Below are positions 46,351 to 55,375 of a stretch of DNA of 64,000 nt, piece after piece. The stretch is from NCBI RefSeq assembly GCF_014192335.1, contig NZ_JACHXU010000005.1, forward strand, positions 310,001-374,000. Direction: 5' to 3'. Numbering within the stretch: the stretch's first letter is position 1; every line of letters begins with the position of its first letter. This stretch comes from Aporhodopirellula rubra. GTDB taxonomy: Bacteria > Planctomycetota > Planctomycetia > Pirellulales > Pirellulaceae. The position numbers and the translations under genes were made by a program. The notes beneath the pieces are model-generated. The model searched no databases, had not been told where the DNA came from, and worked only from the letters and a program-made list of their open reading frames with translations.

Positions 46351-46983
46351 ATGCTAGAAACGCAACTAGCCCACTGGGGAATTCTTCCGGTTGTCGCGAT
46401 CGAGTCTGCCAGCGATGCCAGCCCGTTAGCAGAGGCGTTGTCAAGCGCAGACTTACCGATTGCCGAGATAACCTTGCGCACCGATGGCGCCATTCACGCT
46501 ATCACTCAGCTCACAAAACGCGAGCAATTCATCGTGGGCGCGGGAACGGTTCATAGTGTCGAGCAAGCGAAACAGGTTGCCGATGCGGGGGTGGCGTTCG
46601 TTGTCACCCCTGGTTTCAACCCCAAAACGGTCAGTTGGTGTTTGCAGCATTCGTTGCCAATTTTCCCAGGAGTATCAAGTCCAACAGACTTGGAGATGGC
46701 TCTCGATTTTGGGATTAACGTAGTGAAGTTTTTCCCCGCGGAACAATTAGGTGGTGTGAATATGCTTAAGGCGTTGCATGGACCCTATAGCAACGTGCGA
46801 TTCATCCCAACCGGCGGTATCTCACTGACGAATCTTCGCGAGTACTTGAGTCTCCCATCTGTGATCGCATGCGGAGGAAGCTGGATGGCCCGGCAGGATT
46901 GGATCCGCAAAGGTCGATTCGATGAGATTCAAAGGGTTAGCACCCAAGCAGTGCAGGAGCGGCGTCAGCTATTGGCGACATGA
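46351..46983 (+). CDS. eda: KDPG/KHG aldolase
   Basis: 210 residues, a small TIM-barrel class I aldolase. AEITLRTDGA contains the catalytic Glu, GAGTVHSVEQAKQ the phosphate-side loop, and VVKFFPAEQLGG the Schiff-base Lys126. It splits 2-keto-3-deoxy-6-phosphogluconate into pyruvate and glyceraldehyde-3-phosphate, the last step of uronate breakdown. GAGGA precedes the ATG. It comes directly before the KDG kinase gene in the same orientation. Confidence 0.93.
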   Translation: MLETQLAHWGILPVVAIESASDASPLAEALSSADLPIAEITLRTDGAIHAITQLTKREQFIVGAGTVHSVEQAKQVADAGVAFVVTPGFNPKTVSWCLQHSLPIFPGVSSPTDLEMALDFGINVVKFFPAEQLGGVNMLKALHGPYSNVRFIPTGGISLTNLREYLSLPSVIACGGSWMARQDWIRKGRFDEIQRVSTQAVQERRQLLAT

Positions 46984-47138
46984 GAGAGTGAACGGTAGCA
47001 GATGCATGAATAGATATGATTCAAAGCGTCTCAATTCGGTTCGGCTCATACGTTCGATTGATACGACTAATTACTTTCATAACACCCGTCCAGACAGTTT
47101 TAGCGCTGCTCGGACATTTTTCGGGATTTGCGACTAAT

Positions 47139-48242
47139 ATGCCCTCGAAACTTTACCTTAAGCCGCCCGAACAATGTCGGTTCGATCTCGTTTCGCTCGG
47201 CGAAGTGATGCTCCGGCTGGATCCAGGTGAGACACGCATTCGTACCGCTCGCCAGTTTCAGGTTTGGGAAGGTGGTGGGGAATACAATGTCGCTCGTGGT
47301 CTTCGTCGCTGTTTTGGTTTACGAACCGCACTGGTCAGCGCCTTTGCGGACAATGAAATTGGTCGCTTGGCGGAGGACTTAATTCTGCAAGGCGGCGTCG
47401 ATATGTCGTACGTGCGATGGATGCCCTATGACGGACTGGGGCGTTCGATTCGAAATGGTCTGAACTTTACCGAACGCGGTTTTGGGATCCGTGGAGCCAT
47501 GGGCTGTCCTGATCGAGGTCTGACCGCTGCTAGTCAACTCAAACCCGGCGACATTAACTGGGACCATTTGTTTGGAAGTCAGGGAGTTCGCTGGTTTCAT
47601 ACGGGTGGTATTTATGCCGCGCTCAGTGAGACGACACCTGACGTGGTGATCGAAGCTGTGCAGTGCGCCAAACGACATAGCACGATCGTCAGTTACGATT
47701 TGAACTATCGACCTTCACTTTGGAAAGGCATTGGAGGGCAGACGAAGGCTCAACAGGTCAATCGCGAAATTGCTAAAAGTGTGGATGTGATGATCGGCAA
47801 TGAAGAGGACTTTACGGCTTGTCTTGGCTTCCAAGTGGAGGGCGTTGATGCCAGTCTGGGCAATCTGAACGTCGAAAACTTCAAACGCATGATTGAAACC
47901 GCCGTCAAGGAGTTCCCGAACTTTCTCGCCACGGGCACAACCTTGCGTGAAGTTCATACAGCAACCGTGAATGACTGGAGCGCGATCGTCTGGTACGACG
48001 GTAAGTTTCATCACTCGCAGTTGTACCCCAAGTTAGAAATACTTGACCGAGTGGGTGGCGGCGACAGCTTTGCCGGTGGAATGATCTATGGCTTCCTGAC
48101 CACAGGCAACGCCGAACAAGCTGTCAATTATGGAGCGGCTCACGGAGCACTCGCGATGACGACGCCCGGCGATACCACGATGGTTTCGTTAAACGAAGTT
48201 GAAAAAATCATGACTGGCGGCGGAGCGCGAGTCGTCCGGTAG
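47139..48242 (+). CDS. kdgK: PfkB-type sugar kinase, likely 2-keto-3-deoxygluconate kinase
   Basis: 367 residues, ribokinase fold. FDLVSLGEVMLRLDPGETRIRTARQFQVWEGGGEYNVARGLRRC is the PfkB N-terminal motif, and LDRVGGGDSFAGGMIYGFL the C-terminal one with the catalytic Asp. Between eda and the mannonate genes, its job is almost certainly ATP-dependent phosphorylation of 2-keto-3-deoxygluconate. The ATG at 47139 is chosen because it is where family members start; the frame is open to 47016. It is longer than usual (about 310-345). Confidence 0.88.
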   Translation: MPSKLYLKPPEQCRFDLVSLGEVMLRLDPGETRIRTARQFQVWEGGGEYNVARGLRRCFGLRTALVSAFADNEIGRLAEDLILQGGVDMSYVRWMPYDGLGRSIRNGLNFTERGFGIRGAMGCPDRGLTAASQLKPGDINWDHLFGSQGVRWFHTGGIYAALSETTPDVVIEAVQCAKRHSTIVSYDLNYRPSLWKGIGGQTKAQQVNREIAKSVDVMIGNEEDFTACLGFQVEGVDASLGNLNVENFKRMIETAVKEFPNFLATGTTLREVHTATVNDWSAIVWYDGKFHHSQLYPKLEILDRVGGGDSFAGGMIYGFLTTGNAEQAVNYGAAHGALAMTTPGDTTMVSLNEVEKIMTGGGARVVR

Positions 48243-48303
48243 CCGTCGCCAATCGTTGAGTCTACACCACCCACCAAATCCACCAAGCTCATTAGTCCTC
48301 GCT

Positions 48304-49125
48304 ATGAAATCTCTGTTTGATCTTACGGATCGTGTTATTGTCGTGACCGGTGCAACCGGCGCACTGGCTGGATCCGCTGCCAATTACTTGGCCGCGCAAA
48401 ACGCTCGCGTCGTCTACCTGGGGCGGAGTCAGGAGAAGCTGGATGCGGCTTTGTCGGGGTGTCGGGCGCAAACGCCTGACGCGGAATGCCTTGGGATCAT
48501 CGCCGATGTCCTTGACCGACCCGCGTTGGAACGGGTGCGTGATCAGGTTTTGCAGAAATGGCGGCGAATTGATGGGTTGCTGAACGGTGCCGGAGGCAAC
48601 ATGCCAGGTGCCACCGTCCCCCCGGAAAAGAGTTTCTCCGATCTCGACTTTGACTCTTTTCAGCAGGTCATTGATCTCAACCTGCATGGCACGGTGCTGC
48701 CATCACTGGTACTGGCACCTCTCATGGTAGAGGGTGGTTCCGGCTCGATTATTAATTTTTCATCGGTCAGTGCACCGCAAGCCGTCACCCGTGTAGTCGG
48801 ATACTCCGCTGCTAAATCAGCGGTTGAGAGCTTCACTCGCTGGCTCGCCGTTGACATGGCTCGGCGAACCGGTGGAAAGGTGCGAGTCAACGCGTTGCTG
48901 CCAGGATTCTTCATTGGCGAACAGAACCGCCGACTGCTCACCAATCAAGATGGTTCGCTAACCGAACGTGGTCAGTTGGTGATTCAAAACACCCCCTTTG
49001 GCCGCTTTGGCGAAGCAGACGAACTTCACGGCGCGGTCCACTACCTGTTGAGCAATGCATCGAAATTTGCGACGGGTACGACCATGCCAGTCGACGGCGG
49101 ATTTGTGGCGTATTCGGGAGTCTAG
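48304..49125 (+). CDS. uxuB: SDR-type D-mannonate oxidoreductase
   Basis: 273 residues, short-chain dehydrogenase. VIVVTGATGALAGSAANYL is the NAD-binding glycine motif, LLNGAGGN the NNAG-like site, and YSAAKSAVESF the catalytic Y-x3-K. Bacillus UxuB is also of this short-chain type, and the gene lies 3 nt before uxuA, so it should reduce D-fructuronate to D-mannonate. The family alone would allow other sugar-acid substrates. The ATG at 48304 is preferred over one 16 codons upstream. Confidence 0.85.
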   Translation: MKSLFDLTDRVIVVTGATGALAGSAANYLAAQNARVVYLGRSQEKLDAALSGCRAQTPDAECLGIIADVLDRPALERVRDQVLQKWRRIDGLLNGAGGNMPGATVPPEKSFSDLDFDSFQQVIDLNLHGTVLPSLVLAPLMVEGGSGSIINFSSVSAPQAVTRVVGYSAAKSAVESFTRWLAVDMARRTGGKVRVNALLPGFFIGEQNRRLLTNQDGSLTERGQLVIQNTPFGRFGEADELHGAVHYLLSNASKFATGTTMPVDGGFVAYSGV

Positions 49126-49128
49126 ATC

Positions 49129-50349
49129 GTGAACCTTAAGAATCCCAATCTCTGTTTGATGGAAGAAGGATTGCGCTGGTTTGGTCCCAACGACCCGGTG
49201 TCACTTTCTTATATCCGCCAAGCCGGCGCCAGTACCGTGTTTAGTTCGCTGCACCAGATTCCCTATGGCGAAGTTTGGCCACGTGATGCCATCCACGCGC
49301 GTCGCGAGCTGATCGAGGCGGCTGGATTGCGTTGGTCGGTTGTGGAATCAGTACCAGTGCACGAAGACATCAAGGTGGGGCAAGGTGACCTGAAGCCAAT
49401 GTTCCGCAACTACACCGATACGCTACGTCACCTTGCCGACGAAGGTATCAACACGGTGATCTACAACTTCATGCCGGTTTTGGACTGGGTGCGCACGGAA
49501 ATGAACTCGTTGCTTCCAGATGGATCCCGATGCCTACACTATGATCCATCTCGGTTTGCGGCATTTGAGGTCTATGCATTGCGACGCAGGAATGCCGAAG
49601 CGGATTATACCGCCGAGCAACTCGCCGAAGCCAAGGTTTGGTGGGAAGGCTTGAACACGAATGATCAGCAGGCTTTCGTCCAATCCGTGATTGATGTATT
49701 TCCCGGTGTCAAATGGGGTTTAACCCTCGACCACATTCGTGCCATGCTCGCTCGTTACGATGGGATCGACAATGATCGTCTACGAAATAACCTCAAAACT
49801 TTTTTGCAGACGGTCGTGCCCGTCGCGGAAGAAGTCGGTGTTCGTTTGGCGATCCATCCTGACGATCCACCCTTTTCGGTTCTTGGCTTGCCGCGTATTG
49901 CCAGTACTGCCTCGGACATCGAGACCATCTTTAAGATGGTGGACAGTGACGCAAACGGCCTTTGCTACTGCACTGGCTCGTTCAGCGTCCGGGCGGACAA
50001 CGATCTGTCGGCGATGGCTAAGCGATTTGCCTCGCGGATTCATGCGGTCCACCTGCGTAGCACCCAACGATTACCGGACGGTTCGTTTTATGAGGCGGAT
50101 CATCTGGCTGGGTCGGTGGGAATGCCAGCGGTGGTGCAAACGTTGCTAGACGAACAGGATCGCCGTCGAGCTGAAGGACTGCCTGACTGGCAATTGCCCT
50201 TACGCCCCGACCATGGTCACACAATGATGGACGATCTAGAAAAACCTGTTGGAATAACTCCAGGATACTCGTGCATAGGTCGCATGCGTGGCCTCGCAGA
50301 GTTGCGAGGACTGATGCTCGGACTGCGCTATGCAGGTACGCAGAGATGA
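49129..50349 (+). CDS. uxuA: D-mannonate dehydratase
   Basis: 406 residues. IRQAGASTVFSSLHQIPYGEVWP, VVESVPVHEDIKVGQG, VIYNFMPVLDWVRTEM, RLAIHPDDPPFSVLGLPRI and LRPDHGHTMMDDL with GYSCIGRMRGLAELRGL are those of UxuA, whose metal site includes the His and Asp in the last two. It removes water from D-mannonate to give 2-keto-3-deoxygluconate. A GTG start at 49129, 3 nt after uxuB, follows GGGAG. Confidence 0.95.
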   Translation: MNLKNPNLCLMEEGLRWFGPNDPVSLSYIRQAGASTVFSSLHQIPYGEVWPRDAIHARRELIEAAGLRWSVVESVPVHEDIKVGQGDLKPMFRNYTDTLRHLADEGINTVIYNFMPVLDWVRTEMNSLLPDGSRCLHYDPSRFAAFEVYALRRRNAEADYTAEQLAEAKVWWEGLNTNDQQAFVQSVIDVFPGVKWGLTLDHIRAMLARYDGIDNDRLRNNLKTFLQTVVPVAEEVGVRLAIHPDDPPFSVLGLPRIASTASDIETIFKMVDSDANGLCYCTGSFSVRADNDLSAMAKRFASRIHAVHLRSTQRLPDGSFYEADHLAGSVGMPAVVQTLLDEQDRRRAEGLPDWQLPLRPDHGHTMMDDLEKPVGITPGYSCIGRMRGLAELRGLMLGLRYAGTQR

Positions 50350-50507
50350 ATTGCCAAAATCGATTGATCGCACAACCCTTGGTTTATGCTGTTTCGCGGG
50401 AGCGGTTGGCTTGCCACCTGCCACCATCACCTCGTTCACATAGCGGTCGGGAGCCGAAAACCTCAGTTGCGACCGCCGTGCCACAATCTTTTGGACATGC
50501 TTAGATC

Positions 50508-51599
50508 ATGAACGAATCAAGCGTGCAGCTATTGTTACGTGAACCTGACGAAACATCGCTCCATCGATGGATTTCTTGGATTGCCGTAGGGCTACTCTTG
50601 ACCGGTTTGTTCGCAATTGGAGGCTTTGCGTTGTCGCTTCGATCGCAAAAACTTCGAGCTGGCAGCGGGGCGGAACGCGGGCGGCCATTGGTTTTAAAGC
50701 TCGGCCATGGGCTCGATACCGCCCATCCAGTACACCTGGCCATGGAATCGATGAAGGAACGCTTGGAAGAGCTTTCTGGCGGGACCGTGAGCATTGACAT
50801 CTATCCCAGTTCAGTGCTGGGTTCGGAAACACAATGTATCGAACAACTTCAAAATGGCACTCTGGCAATGACAAAAACGTCGGCTGCGTCGTTGGAGAAT
50901 TTCATTCCCTCGATGTCGGTCTTTGGGTTCCCGTACATCTTTCGTGATAGCGATCACTACTGGGCTGTCCTCAATGGTGAAATCGGCAACGAGTTGCTTC
51001 AGGATGGCGAACAGAAGTATCTTCGGGGGCTGTGTTACTACGATGCTGGCAGTCGCAATTTTTACACCAAAAACACTCCCGTGCGCACGCCCGACGATCT
51101 GCGAGGTTTGAAAATTCGGGTTCAGAACAGCAGGACAGCAATTGAGATGGTCAAGGCCATGGGCGGTGCACCCACTCCAATTGCTTGGGGGGAGCTGTAC
51201 TCGGCACTTGCTCAAGGTACGGTTGATGGTGCTGAGAACAATTTGCCCAGCTTTAGTACCAACAAGCACTATGAGGTTTGTAGGCACTTCACGCTTGATG
51301 GTCATACACGAATACCAGATCTGCTATTAGTCAGCACCCGAATCTGGAACAAGCTCGATCCGCAAGTACAGGCTTGGCTGCAACAAGCCGCCACCGAATC
51401 CTCGGATTACCAGCGACAGCTGTGGGATCAAATGACGTTGGATGCGATGGACCAGGTAAAAAGTGAAGGTGTCACGATTCATGAAATTGACATCAAGTCT
51501 TTTGCCGCGAAGGTCGCCCCGATGTTTGAGAACGTTGCATCCCTCGTGGTTCGCGATCTATTAACTAGAATCTCTAAAGTGAATGCTATCGAACACTGA
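50508..51599 (+). CDS. TRAP transporter substrate-binding protein (DctP type), membrane-tethered
   Basis: 363 residues. VLKLGHGLDTAHPVHLAMESMKERLEELSGGTVSIDIYPSSVLG is the start of the DctP fold, and LRGLKIRVQNSRTAIEMVKAMGGAPTPIAWGELYSALAQGTVDGAENN the signature with the conserved Arg that binds the substrate carboxylate. In this locus the ligand is probably a uronate. About 20 charged residues precede the single helix (WISWIAVGLLLTGLFAIGGFAL), so it may stay anchored rather than float free in the periplasm. The two membrane subunits follow directly. Confidence 0.93.
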   Translation: MNESSVQLLLREPDETSLHRWISWIAVGLLLTGLFAIGGFALSLRSQKLRAGSGAERGRPLVLKLGHGLDTAHPVHLAMESMKERLEELSGGTVSIDIYPSSVLGSETQCIEQLQNGTLAMTKTSAASLENFIPSMSVFGFPYIFRDSDHYWAVLNGEIGNELLQDGEQKYLRGLCYYDAGSRNFYTKNTPVRTPDDLRGLKIRVQNSRTAIEMVKAMGGAPTPIAWGELYSALAQGTVDGAENNLPSFSTNKHYEVCRHFTLDGHTRIPDLLLVSTRIWNKLDPQVQAWLQQAATESSDYQRQLWDQMTLDAMDQVKSEGVTIHEIDIKSFAAKVAPMFENVASLVVRDLLTRISKVNAIEH

Positions 51600-51656
51600 C
51601 CACACAATTCCTCCCACTCTTTGCTCCCTAACCGTACCCGCCATCACGACAGAATC

Positions 51657-52184
51657 ATGCTAACAATCGTATCGAAAATCAAGCAATGGACCACGCAAGC
51701 ATTGGAAGTCGCCTTAATCCTTGCAGTGGCGATTCTGGTTCTGGATGTGGTGTGGGGGGTCATCACTCGCTATGCGATGGGACAACAAGCGAATTGGACG
51801 GAAGAGTTGGCAAGGTTTCTATTGATTTGGGTGTCGTTGTTGGGAGGAGCGGTGGCATTCGGCACGAAAGGGCATCTCGGGGTGGACTATTTCGTGAGCA
51901 AACTCCATCACGACGCGCGAAAGGGGATGGCGACTATCAGCCATTTCATTGTCCTGTTTTTCGCAGGGGGAATCTTTCTCTACGGCGGTGGCCGTGTTGT
52001 GATGGATACCTTGGCGATGGAACAAAGTACGCCTGCCCTGGGTTGGGAAATGGGACATGTGTACTTGGCATTGCCCATATCGGGAATTTTCATGGTGCTC
52101 TATACCATTGAAAATTTGATCGAGACCTTGTACACGCCAGCGGCAAACCTTCATGAGTCGGATTCACCGGAGGAATGGAACTGA
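51657..52184 (+). CDS. TRAP transporter small permease (DctQ type)
   Basis: 175 residues, four helices. ALEVALILAVAILVLDVVWGVITRYAMGQQANWTEELARFLLIWVSLLGGAVAF is the DctQ signature. It couples the binding protein to the large permease. An upstream TTG at 51621 is possible, but the ATG at 51657 fits family starts. Its stop overlaps the DctM start by one base (TGATG). Confidence 0.9.
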   Translation: MLTIVSKIKQWTTQALEVALILAVAILVLDVVWGVITRYAMGQQANWTEELARFLLIWVSLLGGAVAFGTKGHLGVDYFVSKLHHDARKGMATISHFIVLFFAGGIFLYGGGRVVMDTLAMEQSTPALGWEMGHVYLALPISGIFMVLYTIENLIETLYTPAANLHESDSPEEWN

Positions 52185-53533
52185 TGGGCACAATTGCATT
52201 GCTTCTAGTGGTTATGTTCGCAATCTTGTTGGTCATGGATGTACCGATTGCGGTTGCCATAGCTCTGTCGACGTTTGTTGCGATTTTGGCGGAAGGTTCC
52301 GATCCAACGGTGGTAGTCGCGGCAAATATGGCCAATGGCGTGAACAGCTTTGCCCTGCTTGCGATCCCGTTTTTTATTCTCTCAGGGCACTTGATGGGAC
52401 GCGGAGGGATGGCGGGGCGTTTGATTGATTTCGCAGGAACATTGGTTGGATTCCTTCCAGGTGGTTTGGCGTATGTGAATACGCTGACATGCATGCTATT
52501 CGGATCAATTTCTGGATCCGCGGCAGCGGCGGTGTCGTCGGTAGGTGGATTCATGATTCCAGAAATGAATCGGAAGGGCTATAACCGGGAGTTCAATGTG
52601 GCTGTTACCACCACTGCTGCGACAACTGGATTGCTGATTCCGCCGAGCAACATCATGATCGTTTATTCGGTGGCTGCCGGGTCCGTATCGATTGCGGCGA
52701 TGTTTGTCGCTGGCGTGCTACCTGGCTTGATCAGCGGCTTCTTTATTATGTTGGTGTGTGGCATTTTCTCCCATCGAAACCGTTACCCATGTGAACCTCG
52801 TTCATCATTGAAAGAGATAGTCACTAGCTTTCGTCGCGCGTTCCTCAGCCTTTTTCTGATCATCGTTGTGATCGGTGGAATTTTGGCGGGAGTCTTCACG
52901 GCAACTGAAGCCGCAGCGATCGCTGTGGTGTACGCACTCGTGCTTTCCGTGATCGTTTATCGCGAAATTCAACTCGCCGAATTGCCCGACCTATTACTTC
53001 AGACTGGGATTACGACGGCGGTTGTGATGCTCCTGATCGGCGCCAGTTCGGGAATGAGCTGGATCATGACGATGGCCAATATCCCTCAAACCGTCAGCGC
53101 GACCTTGTTGGGGCTATCGGACAGCCCTATTGTGATTCTGTTGACGATCAATGTTCTTCTGCTCTGCGTTGGTACATTCATGGACATGACGCCAGCCGTG
53201 CTGATCTTCACGCCAATCTTTTTGCCAGTCGTGGAACGATTGGGCATGCATCCAGTTCATTTCGGTATCATGATGATCGCCAACCTTTGCATTGGGCTCT
53301 GTACGCCTCCGGTTGGCACCTGTCTTTTCATCGGCTGTGGCGTGGGAAAGACGACGATTGCCAAAGTTACTAGAACTATGCTGCCTTTTTTTGCGGCGAT
53401 GACCGTGGCGTTGTTTGCAATCACCTACATTCCGACAACTTCACTCTGGTTACCCGTACAGACCAAGCAGCTCAAAGCAGAGGACGTTGATAAGTACACC
53501 TTCATGAACATCGAATCGAGTAGCAAGCGCTAA
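52184..53533 (+). CDS. TRAP transporter large permease (DctM type)
   Basis: 449 residues, about 12 helices. VPIAVAIALS, FALLAIPFFILSGHLMGRGGMAGRLIDFAGTLVG, LFGSISGSAAAAVSSVGGFMIPEM, LLIPPSNIMIVYSVAAGSVSIAAMFVAGVLPG and IANLCIGLCTPPVGTCLFIGCGVGK are those of DctM, the sodium-driven channel subunit. ATG 52184 overlaps the DctQ stop by one base and follows GGAGG by 10 nt; ATG 52175 is closer to that site than is usual. Confidence 0.93.
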   Translation: MGTIALLLVVMFAILLVMDVPIAVAIALSTFVAILAEGSDPTVVVAANMANGVNSFALLAIPFFILSGHLMGRGGMAGRLIDFAGTLVGFLPGGLAYVNTLTCMLFGSISGSAAAAVSSVGGFMIPEMNRKGYNREFNVAVTTTAATTGLLIPPSNIMIVYSVAAGSVSIAAMFVAGVLPGLISGFFIMLVCGIFSHRNRYPCEPRSSLKEIVTSFRRAFLSLFLIIVVIGGILAGVFTATEAAAIAVVYALVLSVIVYREIQLAELPDLLLQTGITTAVVMLLIGASSGMSWIMTMANIPQTVSATLLGLSDSPIVILLTINVLLLCVGTFMDMTPAVLIFTPIFLPVVERLGMHPVHFGIMMIANLCIGLCTPPVGTCLFIGCGVGKTTIAKVTRTMLPFFAAMTVALFAITYIPTTSLWLPVQTKQLKAEDVDKYTFMNIESSSKR

Positions 53534-53631
53534 CCACCGCCATATTGAGACTTGACGAAGCACCAAAGCTTTGTCCCGCTTTCGTTGCGGTCCATCAGTA
53601 ATTATCGTGGGTAGAGCTTGAGTCTACTGAG

Positions 53632-54657
53632 GTGGTGACCAGATCCCGGGCGCGTCCTGTAGAGGGCGAGCGAGCAGAGGTCGCCTGGCCTCGGATGCGT
53701 CAGACTTCGAATGAAGGTTCCAGTCACAGAGTCGAATTGAGCACCTACCGTGTTGCCAGAGATCCCCAGCAGTTGCAGGCACATATCGTTCAAGCGATCA
53801 TTTCTGGCGTCAGCGCCCGGGGCGTCGAAGAGATCAAGCAAAATTCTACTGGTGTGAAACAGTCCAACGTTTCGCGTCTTTGGCAAGAGGCTGGCAGCAA
53901 GTTCATCGAACAACTGCGAGGCAATGACCTCAGTTCAACGAACTGGGGTGCTTTGATGCTTGACGGCATTCGTTTAAGCAAAGATCAGACGGCCCTGGTG
54001 ACACTTGGAATCGACTGCGAAGGCCGTAGGCATGTCTTGAATTTGCACTGGACAGTAGTGAAAACTTGGAGGTCTCGCGTGAACTGATGAGTCACATCGT
54101 CAACCGCGGATTCAATTGCGACTATCGGTTGCACGCAAGGCTCGACGGCAGCGATGCCCGTCGCTCTGCCGTGTTGGAGTTCTTCGCTAATGCGGTCATT
54201 CAGCGTTGCTTGGTCCACAGAAAGCGAAACATCAAGGGCAAGCTCTCGAAGCGTAATTAGGGCGAACTAGCGTCTGTTCACGCGTCTTCGCAGCGTTCAA
54301 GGAATCGAACCTCCGATGGAAGTCACTGGCGAGCTCACCGCGTTTCCGAAACCGATCAACACCGAGGCGTATCGGAGTCTGAACGAAGCCGGTGACAACC
54401 TGCTGGCGCGGCATTGATTTAGCGTTCCCAGCACGATACTCCGTTCACTGCTGAGCACCAACGCGATCGAGGACGCGTTATTGAATACCCGACCCAAGCT
54501 TGGCCGCGTGACGCGGTTTTGGGTTGAGACCGATCAAGCCAATCGTTGGCTTTCGTATGCATTGCTGGAAGCTGAGAAAGGCTTACGCAAAATCTCTGGC
54601 CATGCTTCACTTGGGCAGCTGATCGCGGCTCTGCCACGCCCCAAAACCCGATCCTGA
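53632..54657 (+). pseudogene. Broken IS256-type (mutator) transposase
   Basis: Frame 1 (from 53632) gives LQAHIVQAIISGVSARGVEEIKQN and WGALMLDGIRLSKDQTALVTLGIDCEGRRHVLNL, the catalytic start of an IS256-family transposase with its D in LMLDGIR. Near 54050 the reading moves to another frame (SSENLEVSRELMSHIVNRGF), then near 54260 to a third (RLRSVQGIEPPMEVTGELTAF, LLSTNAIEDALLNTRPKLGRVTRF). A stop TGA at 54415 interrupts the third. Several lesions show it is long dead. It marks the right end of the presumed island. Confidence 0.88.
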
Positions 54658-54688
54658 ATAAGTTGCCCTCGCCCGATAGCGTCCGAGT

Positions 54689-55375
54689 TCAAGCTTCCTT
54701 TGCTCGACGACGATCGAGATGTGCTTTCAACGTTTTTAAGTATTCGCTTCTGGCGTCTCGGCGACGAACTCCCGTGTTCTGGTCATGGATACGGCGTTCC
54801 AAAATGATCGCATCCGATCGATGAGATCGTAAACCGAGGGATTTCGACCTTGAAAACCAATCGATGAATTCGCCCACGGTCAATTCGGTGTTAAACCATC
54901 CGACTTTATGAAACCGCTCGGTGGGTATCAAAAGAGTCCCTGCCACTTCACCCTCATGAAATTCGGGCAACTTTGTGTCGGCCAACGGATGCGAAGCGTC
55001 ATAGAACTGTCGGACACGACCGGTAATTAAATCTATCTCAGCAAAGTCTTCCGCGATCGTCAGTTGCCGCTGCAGCTTATCTGGACTCCAAAGGTCATCG
55101 GCATCCAAAAACGCCAATAGCTCTCCCGTGCAAATCTTCACGCCCGCGTTGCGTGCCGCCCCAATCCCTCCGTTTGATTGGCGAATCACCTTAATACCGG
55201 GAGTGTCGCTGGCGATTTGGAACGTCCGATCCGTCGATCCATCATCGACCACAATAATTTCGATGTTCGAGTGTGCTTGAACGCGAACGCTATTGATCGC
55301 CTCCAACAAAAATCGTTCTGCGTTGAACGCAGGAATCACGACGCTTACCGATACATCACTATCGCCCACACTCAT
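54689..55375 (-). CDS. GT2 glycosyltransferase
   Basis: 228 residues, GT-A fold. VSVVIPAFNAERFLLEAINSV, IEIIVVDDGSTDRTFQIA and LLAFLDADDLWSPDKL are the GT2 signatures with the D-x-D. The start at 55375 overlaps the stop of the preceding GT2 gene as ATGA. It is the last gene of the operon with the PqqD-like protein, the HprK-like kinase and another GT2. The two GT2 proteins are clear paralogues. Acceptor unknown. Confidence 0.9.
   Translation of the reverse strand: MSVGDSDVSVSVVIPAFNAERFLLEAINSVRVQAHSNIEIIVVDDGSTDRTFQIASDTPGIKVIRQSNGGIGAARNAGVKICTGELLAFLDADDLWSPDKLQRQLTIAEDFAEIDLITGRVRQFYDASHPLADTKLPEFHEGEVAGTLLIPTERFHKVGWFNTELTVGEFIDWFSRSKSLGLRSHRSDAIILERRIHDQNTGVRRRDARSEYLKTLKAHLDRRRAKEA

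Larger units (their letters stand above)
32701..54657. other. Putative glucuronoxylan-use genomic island
   Basis: From the broken ISL3-type to the broken IS256-type transposase the genes form one coherent sugar-use set. The + strand from about 35.6 to 53.5 kb is visibly richer in G and T than the flanks, where C outweighs G on the same strand. I saw no integrase, attachment site or direct repeats, so the mechanism of acquisition is unknown. Confidence 0.5.
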
